From contig BNVG01000038.1 of assembly GCA_025997935.1 (NCBI GenBank), forward strand, positions 1 through 15,595: a stretch of DNA of 15,595 bases, written 5' to 3'. Shown one piece after another: positions 7,759 to 15,456 of the stretch. The stretch's first letter is position 1. Each line of letters starts with the position of its first letter. The DNA comes from Synergistales bacterium. Its GTDB lineage: Bacteria > Synergistota > Synergistia > Synergistales > Aminobacteriaceae. Both the position numbers and the translations under genes were made by a program. The notes beneath the pieces are model-generated. The model was not told where the DNA came from. It ran no database searches and saw nothing but the letters and a program-made list of their open reading frames with translations.

Positions 7759-7765
7759 TTTTGTT

Positions 7766-7772
7766 CCCTCCT
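7766..7772 (-). promoter_or_regulatory. Ribosome binding site of tuf
   Basis: AGGAGGG on the minus strand, seven bases before the ATG at 7758. It is close to the ideal Shine-Dalgarno sequence and spacing, as expected for a very highly expressed gene, and it fixes the tuf start. Confidence 0.85.
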
Positions 7773-7793
7773 GTACATAAATCACATAACATT

Positions 7794-7813
7794 AGGAGAG
7801 AACCTTCTCTCCT
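7794..7813 (-). promoter_or_regulatory. Hairpin in the tuf leader
   Basis: AGGAGAG (7794-7800) pairs with CTCTCCT (7807-7813) around a six-base loop, whose outer A-T pairs could extend the stem. No T-run follows on the minus strand, so it is not an intrinsic terminator in that direction. It may stabilise the leader or mask the second SD-like AGGAGAG. Its centre (7803.5) differs from the palindrome centre (7798), so it is not a by-product of the inversion. Confidence 0.5.
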
Positions 7814-7871
7814 TTATTTGCCACTACCAACTCAACGCAAACTCGGGGATAAATCTACCGAAACAACGGAA

Positions 7872-7900
7872 AGTTTAGCACTTTGAGCAATTATTGACAA
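7872..7900 (-). promoter_or_regulatory. Probable native promoter of tuf (right copy)
   Basis: The minus strand carries TTGTCA (7895-7900), a 17-base spacer and TAAACT (7872-7877) with an extended TG. Initiation near 7865 would give a leader of roughly 105 bases before the tuf ATG at 7758. Because promoter, leader, RBS and start codon line up only across this junction, I take the right side as the natural arrangement. Confidence 0.75.
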
Positions 7901-8009
7901 GTACAATTTCAATATTTCAAAGGCTCAAATTCGCGCCCTTTTAACTTGTACTAATCGAGAAGATCATCCATTTTTTTGGGCGGCGTCGCTCTTGTAAATT
8001 CTGTAAATT

Positions 8010-8034
8010 AAAAAACCGCCCCAAAAGGGGCGGT
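8010..8034 (-). terminator. Intrinsic terminator of importer operon (right copy)
   Basis: Mirror of the left copy: a GC-rich eight-pair stem with an AAAA/TTTT loop, followed on the minus strand by six T. In the native order it separates the importer operon from the tuf promoter about 110 bases further on. Confidence 0.95.
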
Positions 8035-8049
8035 CAACAGATACCTTTT

Positions 8050-9132
8050 CTATGCGCTATAGAAGAACGGACGGAGAAGGCGAAGAGCACAGGTCTCGCC
8101 AACCTCGGGGCCGGGGGCGCGGCGACCCTTCTGTACGCGCATTTCCTGCACGCCGATTTTAATTTGATAGTCTATGATTTCACCCAAAAAGGACTTGCGG
8201 CTGACGACGCCCTTGAGTCCCTCGCCGCTTTCCGCGCTGACGAAGTCGATCTCGGACGGGCGGCTCGCCAAAGAGAACGGCGTCCCGACCGCGCCTCGCG
8301 CGACATCGCTCGGAAGCAAGCCGGACGGAATGGTATGCGAAGAGCCGCTTTCTCCGCTGAGCACCGGCTCTCCGTTTTCGTTCCAGGCGAGCTCAAGAAA
8401 GTTCGACAGGCCGATAAAGCTGAACACGAACTTGTTCGCCGGCTTGTTGTAGACGTTGAGCGGCGTGTCTATTTGCTGCACGACGCCTAATTTCATGACG
8501 AGGATGCGGTCGGATAAGGCCATCGCCTCGGCCTGGTCGTGAGTGACGTAGAGTATGGAGAAGCCGTATTGTCGCTGTAGGTCTTTTATCTCAAAGCGCA
8601 TCTCCTCGCGCAGGTGCGGGTCGAGGCTCGAAAGAGGCTCGTCCAAAAGCATGACGTCAGGGTTGATAGCCAGAGCCCTGGCTAAGGCCACGCGCTGTTT
8701 ACCGCCGCCCGAGAGGTTGTCAGGGCTGTCATTGGCGGCTGGAAGAAGGTTTGTGGAGGCGAGCGCGTCTTTGGTACGCTTTTCTATCTCGGCGGCGGGG
8801 AGCTTACGAATACGCAGAGGGAAGGCCACGTTTTCATAGACCGAGAGGTGCGGCCAGACGGCGAAAGCCTGAAAAACCATGCCGAAATCGCGCTTCTCGG
8901 GCGGCAGATAATAGTTTTTAGCGGGCGAGGAGATAAGGCGGTCGCCCACGTAAACCTCGCCCTCGCTCAGGTCCTCGAAGCCGGCCACCATACGCAGAGT
9001 TGTCGTCTTGCCGCAACCGGAGGGTCCGAGCATAGAGAAGCATTCTCCCTTGCCTATTTCTAAGTTGAGACCGTTGACGGCTGTTACGTCGCCGAATCGC
9101 TTGGTCACGCTAACAAGTCGTACGTGAGACAT
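8050..9132 (-). CDS. ABC importer ATPase 2 with variant signature motif (right copy)
   Basis: Residue-for-residue identical to the left copy: 360 aa, Walker A at 36-43, signature LSGGGKQRV at 140-148, Walker B at 160-166, switch His198 and a TOBE-type tail. It is the last gene of the minus-strand operon. In the native order it lies just upstream of the terminator and the tuf promoter. Confidence 0.92.
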   Translation of the reverse strand: MSHVRLVSVTKRFGDVTAVNGLNLEIGKGECFSMLGPSGCGKTTTLRMVAGFEDLSEGEVYVGDRLISSPAKNYYLPPEKRDFGMVFQAFAVWPHLSVYENVAFPLRIRKLPAAEIEKRTKDALASTNLLPAANDSPDNLSGGGKQRVALARALAINPDVMLLDEPLSSLDPHLREEMRFEIKDLQRQYGFSILYVTHDQAEAMALSDRILVMKLGVVQQIDTPLNVYNKPANKFVFSFIGLSNFLELAWNENGEPVLSGESGSSHTIPSGLLPSDVARGAVGTPFSLASRPSEIDFVSAESGEGLKGVVSRKSFLGEIIDYQIKIGVQEMRVQKGRRAPGPEVGETCALRLLRPFFYSA

Positions 9133-9133
9133 A

Positions 9134-10840
9134 TTATTTTGCCCCCTTCCGCGCGGTGAAGCGGTTTATAAGGGTCTGACCGACGACGATAAGGATGAGG
9201 GCTATACCGGCCAGAGCGGCGGAGCCAACTGTGTCTCCGTCTTCGTTTAGCGTGTATATAGCCACGCCTATCGTGCGCGTGGTCGGAGCATATAGCATGA
9301 TGGACACCGTAAGCTCACGCAAAGACGGCAGGAAAATCAGGAAGAACGCCGCTATCATGCCGGGTCTCACAAGGGGCAGGACGATGTCGCGCAAGGTCTG
9401 CCACATCGACGCGCCGCAGACGCGAGCCGCCTCCATAAGCGAGTCGTGCACCTGTTCCAAAGCCGCCGAGTTTGCGCGTAACGAAAACGCCATATAGCGG
9501 GCGATGTAGGCCACGAGGATTATCCAGACCGTGTTGTAGAGGTTCACGCCGTACTTGCCGCTCCATGCCAAAATGACGCCGAGAGCGATGACCGAACCTG
9601 GAACGGAGAACGGGAGCATACCCAAAAACTCCAGAATACCCTTGCCCCGCACCTTCATTTTGACTATGACGTAAGAGATCATGACGCCCGCGAACATCGT
9701 TATGACCGCAGCGGAGAACCCTAAAGTGACGCTGTTCCAGATGGCGTCCTTAGTGAGCTTGTACTCGAACAGTATGTGCTTGTAATTGGTAAGCGAGAGG
9801 TTTTCCCACGTGAACGGCAGGCCGTAAGTTTTGAGACCGCCGACCAAGAATATAACCACAGTCGGCAGCACTATCGTGAAAGCGATGTAGGCTATGCAGA
9901 ATATGAAGAGCGGAACCTTGAGGGCGCGGAGTTTCAGCTCCATCGGACGGAAGCTCTTGCCGGCTATAATCTGATAATGCCCGTGAGTCAGGATTTTGCC
10001 CTGAAGCCAGATAATGAACGCCGCCGTGATGACCAAGACCGTCGCCAGCACCGTACCCGTTCTTATGGACGCGAAGCTGCCCGCGCTTTGGTGAATGCGC
10101 TGATATATCAGCGTTGGAATGTTGAAAATGCCATTTTCGATGCCCAAGACAGCCACCGTCCCGAAGTGCGCCATGGAGTAGAGCATAATCAAAAGCGCGC
10201 CCGACAGGATGCTCGGCAGCACCAGCGGAATGGTTATCTTGCGCGTTATGGTGAAAAGCCCGGCGCCCGATATGCGCGCCGACTCCTCAAGCGTCGGATC
10301 CATACGCTCAAGCGCGCCGCAGACTTGTATGAACACGAACGGGAAGAGGTACATTATCTCGACCAAAATTATCCCGGCATAGCTGTAAATGTTGAAAATA
10401 GGGCCGTCGAAGCCGAACTCGCGCATAAAGAAGCGGTTGATGAAGCCCGCGCGGGGGGAGAGGAGCATTTTCCACGCCATAGCTCCTATAAACGACGGAA
10501 GCATGAAGGGAACGAGGAACATGGCTTTCATAAAGCCCTTATAGGGAAGGTCCGTGCGCGTGACGAGCCAGGCGAAGAACGTGCCGACGATTGTGCTGCC
10601 GACAGTGGTGCCGGCTGAGATGATGAGGGAGTTTATGAGCGCCTGATAAGTGTCCGGCTCGCTTATCACCTTAATGACGTCGGCTAAGTTGAATCTGCCG
10701 TCCACCCAGAAAGCGTTAAACAGAATGAGCAGAACGGGAACCGCCACCACTATGACAAGGACAGCGATAGACAAAAACAAAATAACCGGAGCCACGCCGA
10801 AATCGTGCCGCTGCTGTAAGCCTTTCATTTGGCCGCTCAT
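9134..10840 (-). CDS. Fused two-domain ABC permease, FbpB/AfuB-like (right copy)
   Basis: Identical 568-residue inner-membrane protein with two permease halves and two EAA loops (near residues 184-194 and 468-478). Its ATG overlaps the end of ATPase 1 by four bases, and it is one base from ATPase 2, so the three are translationally coupled. Confidence 0.93.
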   Translation of the reverse strand: MSGQMKGLQQRHDFGVAPVILFLSIAVLVIVVAVPVLLILFNAFWVDGRFNLADVIKVISEPDTYQALINSLIISAGTTVGSTIVGTFFAWLVTRTDLPYKGFMKAMFLVPFMLPSFIGAMAWKMLLSPRAGFINRFFMREFGFDGPIFNIYSYAGIILVEIMYLFPFVFIQVCGALERMDPTLEESARISGAGLFTITRKITIPLVLPSILSGALLIMLYSMAHFGTVAVLGIENGIFNIPTLIYQRIHQSAGSFASIRTGTVLATVLVITAAFIIWLQGKILTHGHYQIIAGKSFRPMELKLRALKVPLFIFCIAYIAFTIVLPTVVIFLVGGLKTYGLPFTWENLSLTNYKHILFEYKLTKDAIWNSVTLGFSAAVITMFAGVMISYVIVKMKVRGKGILEFLGMLPFSVPGSVIALGVILAWSGKYGVNLYNTVWIILVAYIARYMAFSLRANSAALEQVHDSLMEAARVCGASMWQTLRDIVLPLVRPGMIAAFFLIFLPSLRELTVSIMLYAPTTRTIGVAIYTLNEDGDTVGSAALAGIALILIVVGQTLINRFTARKGAK

Positions 10841-11955
10841 GCCATAGCCCCCTTTCCTTCCAATTGTTTTTCGATGCCCTTGAGGCTTTCCGCGTCAAAC
10901 CAAAGCAGGTTGCGGAAGCTAATCACGCAGGGCTCGTCGTCTTTGAACATGAGGTCTTTGGCTAACGCCTCGTGGGTCTCGACGCTCGTACGCAGGTGCG
11001 TCCCGTCTATATCGACGAGATAATCCATAGTCGCGCCGAGGAAGCTCGCGCGCTTTATCACGCCGCGCAAACCATCCCCGCCGTGGGCTATCTCCACGTC
11101 AGACGGACGAAAACCCGCTACCCAGTCGGAAGAGTCGTTGGAGGGTTTTTCCCAGTTGATTATCTGACTTCCGTTTCCGACGAGATAATCTTTGCCGCTA
11201 CGCTTTACGGGAAGGAAATTCGCTATGCCCATGAAGCTGAACACAAACGGGTCAGCCGGACTTTCGAAAATGTCCCACGGGCTTCCTATCTGGCGAATTT
11301 TCCCCACGTCGTCCATTATGGCTATACGGTCCGATATGGCCAAAGCCACTTCCTGATCGTGCGTGACGTAGAAAACCGTTATGTCAAGTTTGCGCTGAAG
11401 CTCTTTTATCTCGAAGCGCATCTCCTCGCGCAGATTGGCGTCGAGGTTGGTTAAGGGTTCGTCCAAAAGCATAAGAGAGGGCTTGGCTATGAGGGCGCGG
11501 GCCAGCGCCACGCGCTGTTGCTGCCCGCCCGAAAGCTCGGAGGGCAGGCGCTTGTCGAGCCCCTCCATGCCGACCATCGCTATTGTCTCCATACCTCGCG
11601 CCAGCATCTCGTCTTTAGAGACGCCCGCGAGCTTCAGGGGATATGTGACGTTGTCGAACACGCTCATATGAGGCCACACGGCATAGTCCTGAAAAACCAT
11701 GCCTATGCCGCGGCTGTCGGGGGAGAAGTTCACCCCGCCCGCAGGGTCTGTCACAACCGTGTCGCCTATGCTGATTTTCCCGGCGTCAGGCTGCTCGAAG
11801 CCGGCTATGAGGCGAAGCAACACCGTCTTGCCGCAGCCGGACGGCCCAAGCAGAGTGAAGCACTCACCCCTTTGAACCGCGAGGTCGAGACCGTCGTGAA
11901 CCTTGTGTTTACCGTAGTTCTTGACTATCCCCTCAATCTTTATTATTTCTTCCAT
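10837..11955 (-). CDS. ABC importer ATPase 1, PotA/FbpC-like (right copy)
   Basis: Identical 372-residue ATPase with a complete motif set (GPSGCGKT 37-44, LSGGQQQRV 141-149, LMLLDEP 161-167, His199). It starts after the intercistronic hairpin that separates it from the binding-protein gene. Confidence 0.93.
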   Translation of the reverse strand: MEEIIKIEGIVKNYGKHKVHDGLDLAVQRGECFTLLGPSGCGKTVLLRLIAGFEQPDAGKISIGDTVVTDPAGGVNFSPDSRGIGMVFQDYAVWPHMSVFDNVTYPLKLAGVSKDEMLARGMETIAMVGMEGLDKRLPSELSGGQQQRVALARALIAKPSLMLLDEPLTNLDANLREEMRFEIKELQRKLDITVFYVTHDQEVALAISDRIAIMDDVGKIRQIGSPWDIFESPADPFVFSFMGIANFLPVKRSGKDYLVGNGSQIINWEKPSNDSSDWVAGFRPSDVEIAHGGDGLRGVIKRASFLGATMDYLVDIDGTHLRTSVETHEALAKDLMFKDDEPCVISFRNLLWFDAESLKGIEKQLEGKGAMA

Positions 11956-11986
11956 TATGGGTCATCATCCTCTCGAAAAACCTTAC

Positions 11987-12018
11987 AAAAACGCGGGACG
12001 GAGGTATCCCGTCCCGCG
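11987..12018 (-). terminator. Intercistronic hairpin with T-run (right copy)
   Basis: Mirror of 3578-3609: a ten-pair GC-rich stem followed on the minus strand by five T, between the binding-protein and ATPase 1 genes. Confidence 0.85.
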
Positions 12019-12038
12019 CCGATAAGTCAGTAAGCGAG

Positions 12039-13034
12039 TTATTTCTTGCCCTGCAATGTGTCGGTGAACTTCTTGATCAGCGCTTCTTTGCCGGCCATCA
12101 TCTCGAGGTAGTCTATCTTGATGGCGCGCTTCAAGGCGTCCTGCGCCTCGGGAAGCATGAAGCCGTCGGCGTTTTTCACGTCCGTGCGGACGGACAGAGT
12201 GCCCTCGCCGGCTACCAAAACCTGAGCGTCGTGGGAAAGCAGGTAGTCTAAGAACTTCTTCGCGGCCTCGATGTTGGGGGAGTTCTTGAAAATGGCTATC
12301 GGGCTTGGGGCCATTAGCAACTCCGGGGGATAGTAAAGAGCGATATGCGCGCCCTTGGCTATTTTATCGTTGGTGATGTAGTCGACGGCAAGGCTGGCCG
12401 CAAGCTCGCCGGAGGCGGTGTCGTCAACAACCTGACCCGATCCCTTGCCAATTCTGGCCTTGTTGCCGTACAGCTTGTCGAAGAACTCCCAGCCGAACTG
12501 CTTGTCCAACAACGCTACGCTCATGTAGGAAGTTCCGGAAAGCGCCGGGTCGGCTATGCCGAAGGCTCCCTTATACTCGGGCTTGAAGAGGTCTGACCAC
12601 TGCGTGGGCGGAGTTTTGATCTGGTCGGTGTTGATGGCGATGCCGAGAGTCCCGAGACGAGCCGCCGTGAAGTGACCATCGTAGTCGTCGAAGGGGTTCA
12701 GAATTTCGCCTATCAGCGGAGTCTTGTATTGCTCCAAGATGCCCTGCTGCTTCATGCTGTAAAAGTCCGGCACCTCGCTCGTCCAAATCATATCGGCCAA
12801 GATCTTTCCGCTTTCACGCTCAGCCGCTATTTTGGCCATGAGCTTACCCGCCCCCGCCGACTGATAATCGACAGCGATGTCGGGGAACTTTTTGTTAAAG
12901 CCCTCGACGATCCCTCCGATGAGGGACTCTTTCATGGACGTGTAGATGATGAGAGTTTCCTTCGCCAGAGCTTCCCCGCAAACCGCGAAAAGCAACGCAA
13001 CGGCGAGAACCGCTACAACAAACCTATTACGCAT
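12039..13034 (-). CDS. Periplasmic substrate-binding protein, FbpA/AfuA-like (right copy)
   Basis: Identical 331-residue exported protein: signal peptide to about residue 24, mature start KETLIIYTS, YY at 234-235. ATG 13034 is preferred over the in-frame TTG at 13040 because of Shine-Dalgarno spacing. It is the first gene of the minus-strand importer operon. Substrate not determined. Confidence 0.9.
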   Translation of the reverse strand: MRNRFVVAVLAVALLFAVCGEALAKETLIIYTSMKESLIGGIVEGFNKKFPDIAVDYQSAGAGKLMAKIAAERESGKILADMIWTSEVPDFYSMKQQGILEQYKTPLIGEILNPFDDYDGHFTAARLGTLGIAINTDQIKTPPTQWSDLFKPEYKGAFGIADPALSGTSYMSVALLDKQFGWEFFDKLYGNKARIGKGSGQVVDDTASGELAASLAVDYITNDKIAKGAHIALYYPPELLMAPSPIAIFKNSPNIEAAKKFLDYLLSHDAQVLVAGEGTLSVRTDVKNADGFMLPEAQDALKRAIKIDYLEMMAGKEALIKKFTDTLQGKK

Positions 13035-13040
13035 AAACAA

Positions 13041-13135
13041 TTCCTCCCCTTAATATAGTTTTGAAAACAATATATTGTTACTTATAAGCATATGTTATCA
13101 CAACATTTCGAAGATTGAAATGACAATAATAACAA
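13041..13135 (-). promoter_or_regulatory. Dyad-rich regulatory region and RBS of importer operon (right copy)
   Basis: Mirror of 2461-2555. The 14-base palindrome AACAATATATTGTT lies at 13066-13079 and the weaker TGTT-N5-AACA dyad at 13093-13105. The Shine-Dalgarno is at 13043-13049. Confidence 0.4.
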
Positions 13136-13137
13136 TG

Positions 13138-15009
13138 TCAAAGTTTCGGTTCTCTCCGCAACGCCTTGCGACGCTCCATATCGTCCAGTATGGCCTTGCG
13201 AAGCCGCACGCTTTGCGGCGTAACCTCTACAAGTTCGTCGTTCTCTATCCATTCTATGGCCTTGTCGAGCGACATGCGTATAGGCACATCTAACTTTATC
13301 GTGGCGTCCTTTGTGGCGGAGCGGTGGTTGGTCTGCTGTTTTTTCTTGGTCGGGTTGCAGGGCATATCGCCGGGGCGGGCGTTTTCGCCTATTATCATGC
13401 CGTTGTAGACCTGCTCGAGCGGCGCTATGAAGAGAGAGCCGCGCTCCTGAAGGTTTTCGAGCTGATAGCTTGTGGACTCGCCCGTGTCGAGGCTCACGAG
13501 AGCGCCGCGCCCGCGTCCCGATAGCTCCCCCACCCAAGGAGTGTAGCCTATGAAGCAGCTTGACATTATCCCCAAGCCCCGCGTATCCGTCAAAAACTCG
13601 CCCCTATAGCCGATAAGCCCGCGGGTCGGTATCTCGAACTCTATACGAAGCGTTCCGCGCTCCTGGTTGTCGATATTTTTGACGCGCCCTTTGCGCCCTG
13701 AGACTTTCTCGAACACCACTCCCTGATATTCGTCCGGCACGTCGATGATGAGCTGCTCGCACGGCTCCATGAGTTTTCCGTCTCTGGTTTCGGTGATGAC
13801 TTCAGGCTTCGAGACGCAAAACTCCATGCCCTCGCGCCTCATTTCCTCTATCAGAATGCCAAGCTGAAGCTCGCCGCGCCCGGAGACCTTCACGCCGTCT
13901 GGGCGTCCTAAGTCCTCCATGCGAAGCGATACATTGACGTGCATTTCGCGCTCTAACCGCGCTTTCAGCTGGCGCAGAGTGATGGCCTGCCCCTCGCGCC
14001 CGGCGAACGGCCCCGAGTTCACCAAAAAGAACATGGACACCGTCGGCTCCTCGATAGAGAGCGGGGGCAGATGACGGCCCTCAAGCTCGGGCGCGCAAAA
14101 CGTGTCGCCTATGTCTATCTCATGCGAGCCGGTCAGCCATACAATGTCACCCGCGCCGACCTCGTCTATCTCGACGCGCTCTAAGCCCCGCGTCACCCAG
14201 AGATTGACCACTCGGGCCGTTTCTGTGCCGGTGACTTCCCAGTTGCCGACGCTATGGTCATTGGTCAGCCACTTCGTGGATGTACGCAAAAATGGATCAC
14301 CCTTACGGACTTTGCCCTGCAAAATCTTGCCGCAACCTATACGTCCCACGTACTCGTTCCAGGCCAAAGTGCTTACCTGCATAAGGAACGGGGCGTCGGG
14401 ATTCACGTCAGGCGGCGGAACATAATCAATGATGGCCTGAAAGAGGTCGTCCATGCTGTCTCTGTCCGGGTTCTTTTCGAGGTCGTTCACGGCCCAACCA
14501 GCGAGGCCGGAGCCGTAAATAACCGGAAAATCCGCCTGTTCGTCCGTCGCGCCGAGCTCGAAGAACAGGTCGAAAGTCGCGTTGAGAGCGCCCTGGGGGT
14601 CGGCGCCGGGTCGGTCTACTTTGTTTATAAAAAGAAGCGGTTTCATCCCTATGGAAAGGGCGTGCTTCAGGACGTAGCGCGTCTGAGGCATAGGGCCCTC
14701 GTTGGCGTCCACTATCAGGATGACGGAGTCGACGGTGGAGAGGACGCGCTCGACTTCGCCAGAAAAATCCGCGTGTCCGGGCGTATCGATGATATTTATC
14801 TGGTAGCCTTTCCACTCGACTGTGCAGGGCTTTGAGCGGATGGTTATGCCACGCTCGCGCTCTAACGCGCCGCTGTCCATAACGCGCTCGACCGTTTTCG
14901 AGTGCTCGCTGAAGGTCTGGGCCGCTTTGAAAATCGAGTCGATAAGGGTTGTCTTGCCGTGGTCGATGTGAGCCACTATCGCCAAATTACGAATTCTGTC
15001 TTTCTGCAT
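13138..15009 (-). CDS. typA: Translational GTPase TypA/BipA (right copy)
   Basis: Identical 623-residue protein with all five G motifs and the TypA C-terminal domain. In this arm it reads on the minus strand, divergent from the small membrane protein gene and lepB. A single typA is normal in bacteria, so two identical copies in 15 kb argue for a duplicated sequence and not paralogues. Confidence 0.97.
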   Translation of the reverse strand: MQKDRIRNLAIVAHIDHGKTTLIDSIFKAAQTFSEHSKTVERVMDSGALERERGITIRSKPCTVEWKGYQINIIDTPGHADFSGEVERVLSTVDSVILIVDANEGPMPQTRYVLKHALSIGMKPLLFINKVDRPGADPQGALNATFDLFFELGATDEQADFPVIYGSGLAGWAVNDLEKNPDRDSMDDLFQAIIDYVPPPDVNPDAPFLMQVSTLAWNEYVGRIGCGKILQGKVRKGDPFLRTSTKWLTNDHSVGNWEVTGTETARVVNLWVTRGLERVEIDEVGAGDIVWLTGSHEIDIGDTFCAPELEGRHLPPLSIEEPTVSMFFLVNSGPFAGREGQAITLRQLKARLEREMHVNVSLRMEDLGRPDGVKVSGRGELQLGILIEEMRREGMEFCVSKPEVITETRDGKLMEPCEQLIIDVPDEYQGVVFEKVSGRKGRVKNIDNQERGTLRIEFEIPTRGLIGYRGEFLTDTRGLGIMSSCFIGYTPWVGELSGRGRGALVSLDTGESTSYQLENLQERGSLFIAPLEQVYNGMIIGENARPGDMPCNPTKKKQQTNHRSATKDATIKLDVPIRMSLDKAIEWIENDELVEVTPQSVRLRKAILDDMERRKALRREPKL

Positions 15010-15164
15010 GAATCAGTACTGCCTCCAGTTTCTACCATATTAGTACAAGCGTTATAAGCCGCGTGAAACAAAAACTTTGTTATTATTGCATTTTTTAGGC
15101 GCGAAAGAAAGAGCGAACAGGATTATAATCAAAATATAACATATAAAATTAGGAGGTTTTTGGA
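15010..15164. promoter_or_regulatory. Divergent promoter region (right copy)
   Basis: Mirror of 432-586. It holds TATAAT at 15124-15129 for the plus-strand small gene, whose ribosome binding site AGGAGG is at 15151-15156. The typA ribosome binding site is at 15022-15026 on the minus strand. No convincing -35 was found for either gene. Confidence 0.4.
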
Positions 15165-15365
15165 TTGCCGCAAAATAATATATACGCGTTGATGGCTTTG
15201 GCTTCGTTTGGCGGGGCGCTCTTGATAGCTCGCGTCGTCGTGAAGATTCAAAAGGGGGAAATGCCTGGGGGGGATCTTTGGGTTTTGTACCTCAGGACGC
15301 TTTTGGGGTTCGTGTTCGCGGCGGCTATCGTGTTCGGTTATCGCTCGTTTTTGCCGGGCCAATAA
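15165..15365 (+). CDS. Small two-helix membrane protein, unknown function (right copy)
   Basis: I do not recognise this 66-residue protein. It begins at TTG 15165, with AGGAGG at 15151-15156 eight bases upstream, which is strong support for translation. Two hydrophobic stretches (about 5-26 and 38-60) flank a short polar loop with IQKGEMPGGD, so a hairpin of two membrane helices is likely, with a short polar C-terminus (YRSFLPGQ). It is divergent from typA and followed 91 bases later by lepB, which seems to have its own promoter. A link to protein export through the lepB neighbour is only a guess. Confidence 0.72.
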   Translation: MPQNNIYALMALASFGGALLIARVVVKIQKGEMPGGDLWVLYLRTLLGFVFAAAIVFGYRSFLPGQ

Positions 15366-15384
15366 TGAAGCGCGAAAATTAATT

Positions 15385-15410
15385 TTGAACGCGCGCGTAA
15401 GTGCTATAAT
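15385..15410 (+). promoter_or_regulatory. Probable sigma-70 promoter of lepB (right copy)
   Basis: The perfect TATAAT at 15405-15410 is preceded by TG at 15402-15403 (extended -10). TTGAAC at 15385-15390 is the nearest -35-like element, but its 14-base spacer is too short, so the extended -10 probably carries the activity. A 12-base palindrome, AAAATTAATTTT (15375-15386), overlaps it. Confidence 0.5.
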
Positions 15411-15456
15411 TAAATCTTGGAATTTGGATTTTAGAGTTTGAATGGGGGATTTTGTT

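Larger units (their letters stand above)
7737..7859. other. Single-copy loop of the palindrome (123 bases)
   Basis: This is the only part of the window not present twice. On the minus strand it reads as an mRNA leader with a hairpin, a strong ribosome binding site and the first codons of tuf. It joins smoothly to the right arm, where a promoter lies at the right distance, and abruptly to the left arm, where the tuf frame is destroyed. Confidence 0.9.
7587..8009. other. Gene-poor centre: two terminator-distal flanks, two facing promoters and the loop
   Basis: No complete gene is credible here. From each side come about 110 AT-rich bases after the terminator, a sigma-70 promoter pointing inward, and then the 123-base loop. 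Each flank contains an inverted pair, TTTGAGC (7667-7673) and GCTCAAA (7708-7714), with the second half-site inside the promoter spacer. A 64-codon open frame at 7684-7878 crosses both junctions, has no ribosome binding site and resembles nothing, so I do not call it. Confidence 0.7.

Noticed and set aside
7737..7859. tRNA gene or riboswitch in the loop
   Set aside because: No cloverleaf, T-loop sequence or recognised aptamer core could be traced. The stretch is fully explained as a tuf leader and start.
7684..7878. 64-codon plus-strand frame across the loop
   Set aside because: It spans both arm/loop junctions, starts without a ribosome binding site and runs antisense to the tuf start.
7930..7985. 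Resemblance of TTGTACTAATCGAGAAGATC to the 3' end of 23S rRNA
   Set aside because: Only the short GTACTAAT-like core matches my memory of 23S ends. The sequence before it does not look like rRNA, and an intrinsic terminator and coding sequence lie close by.
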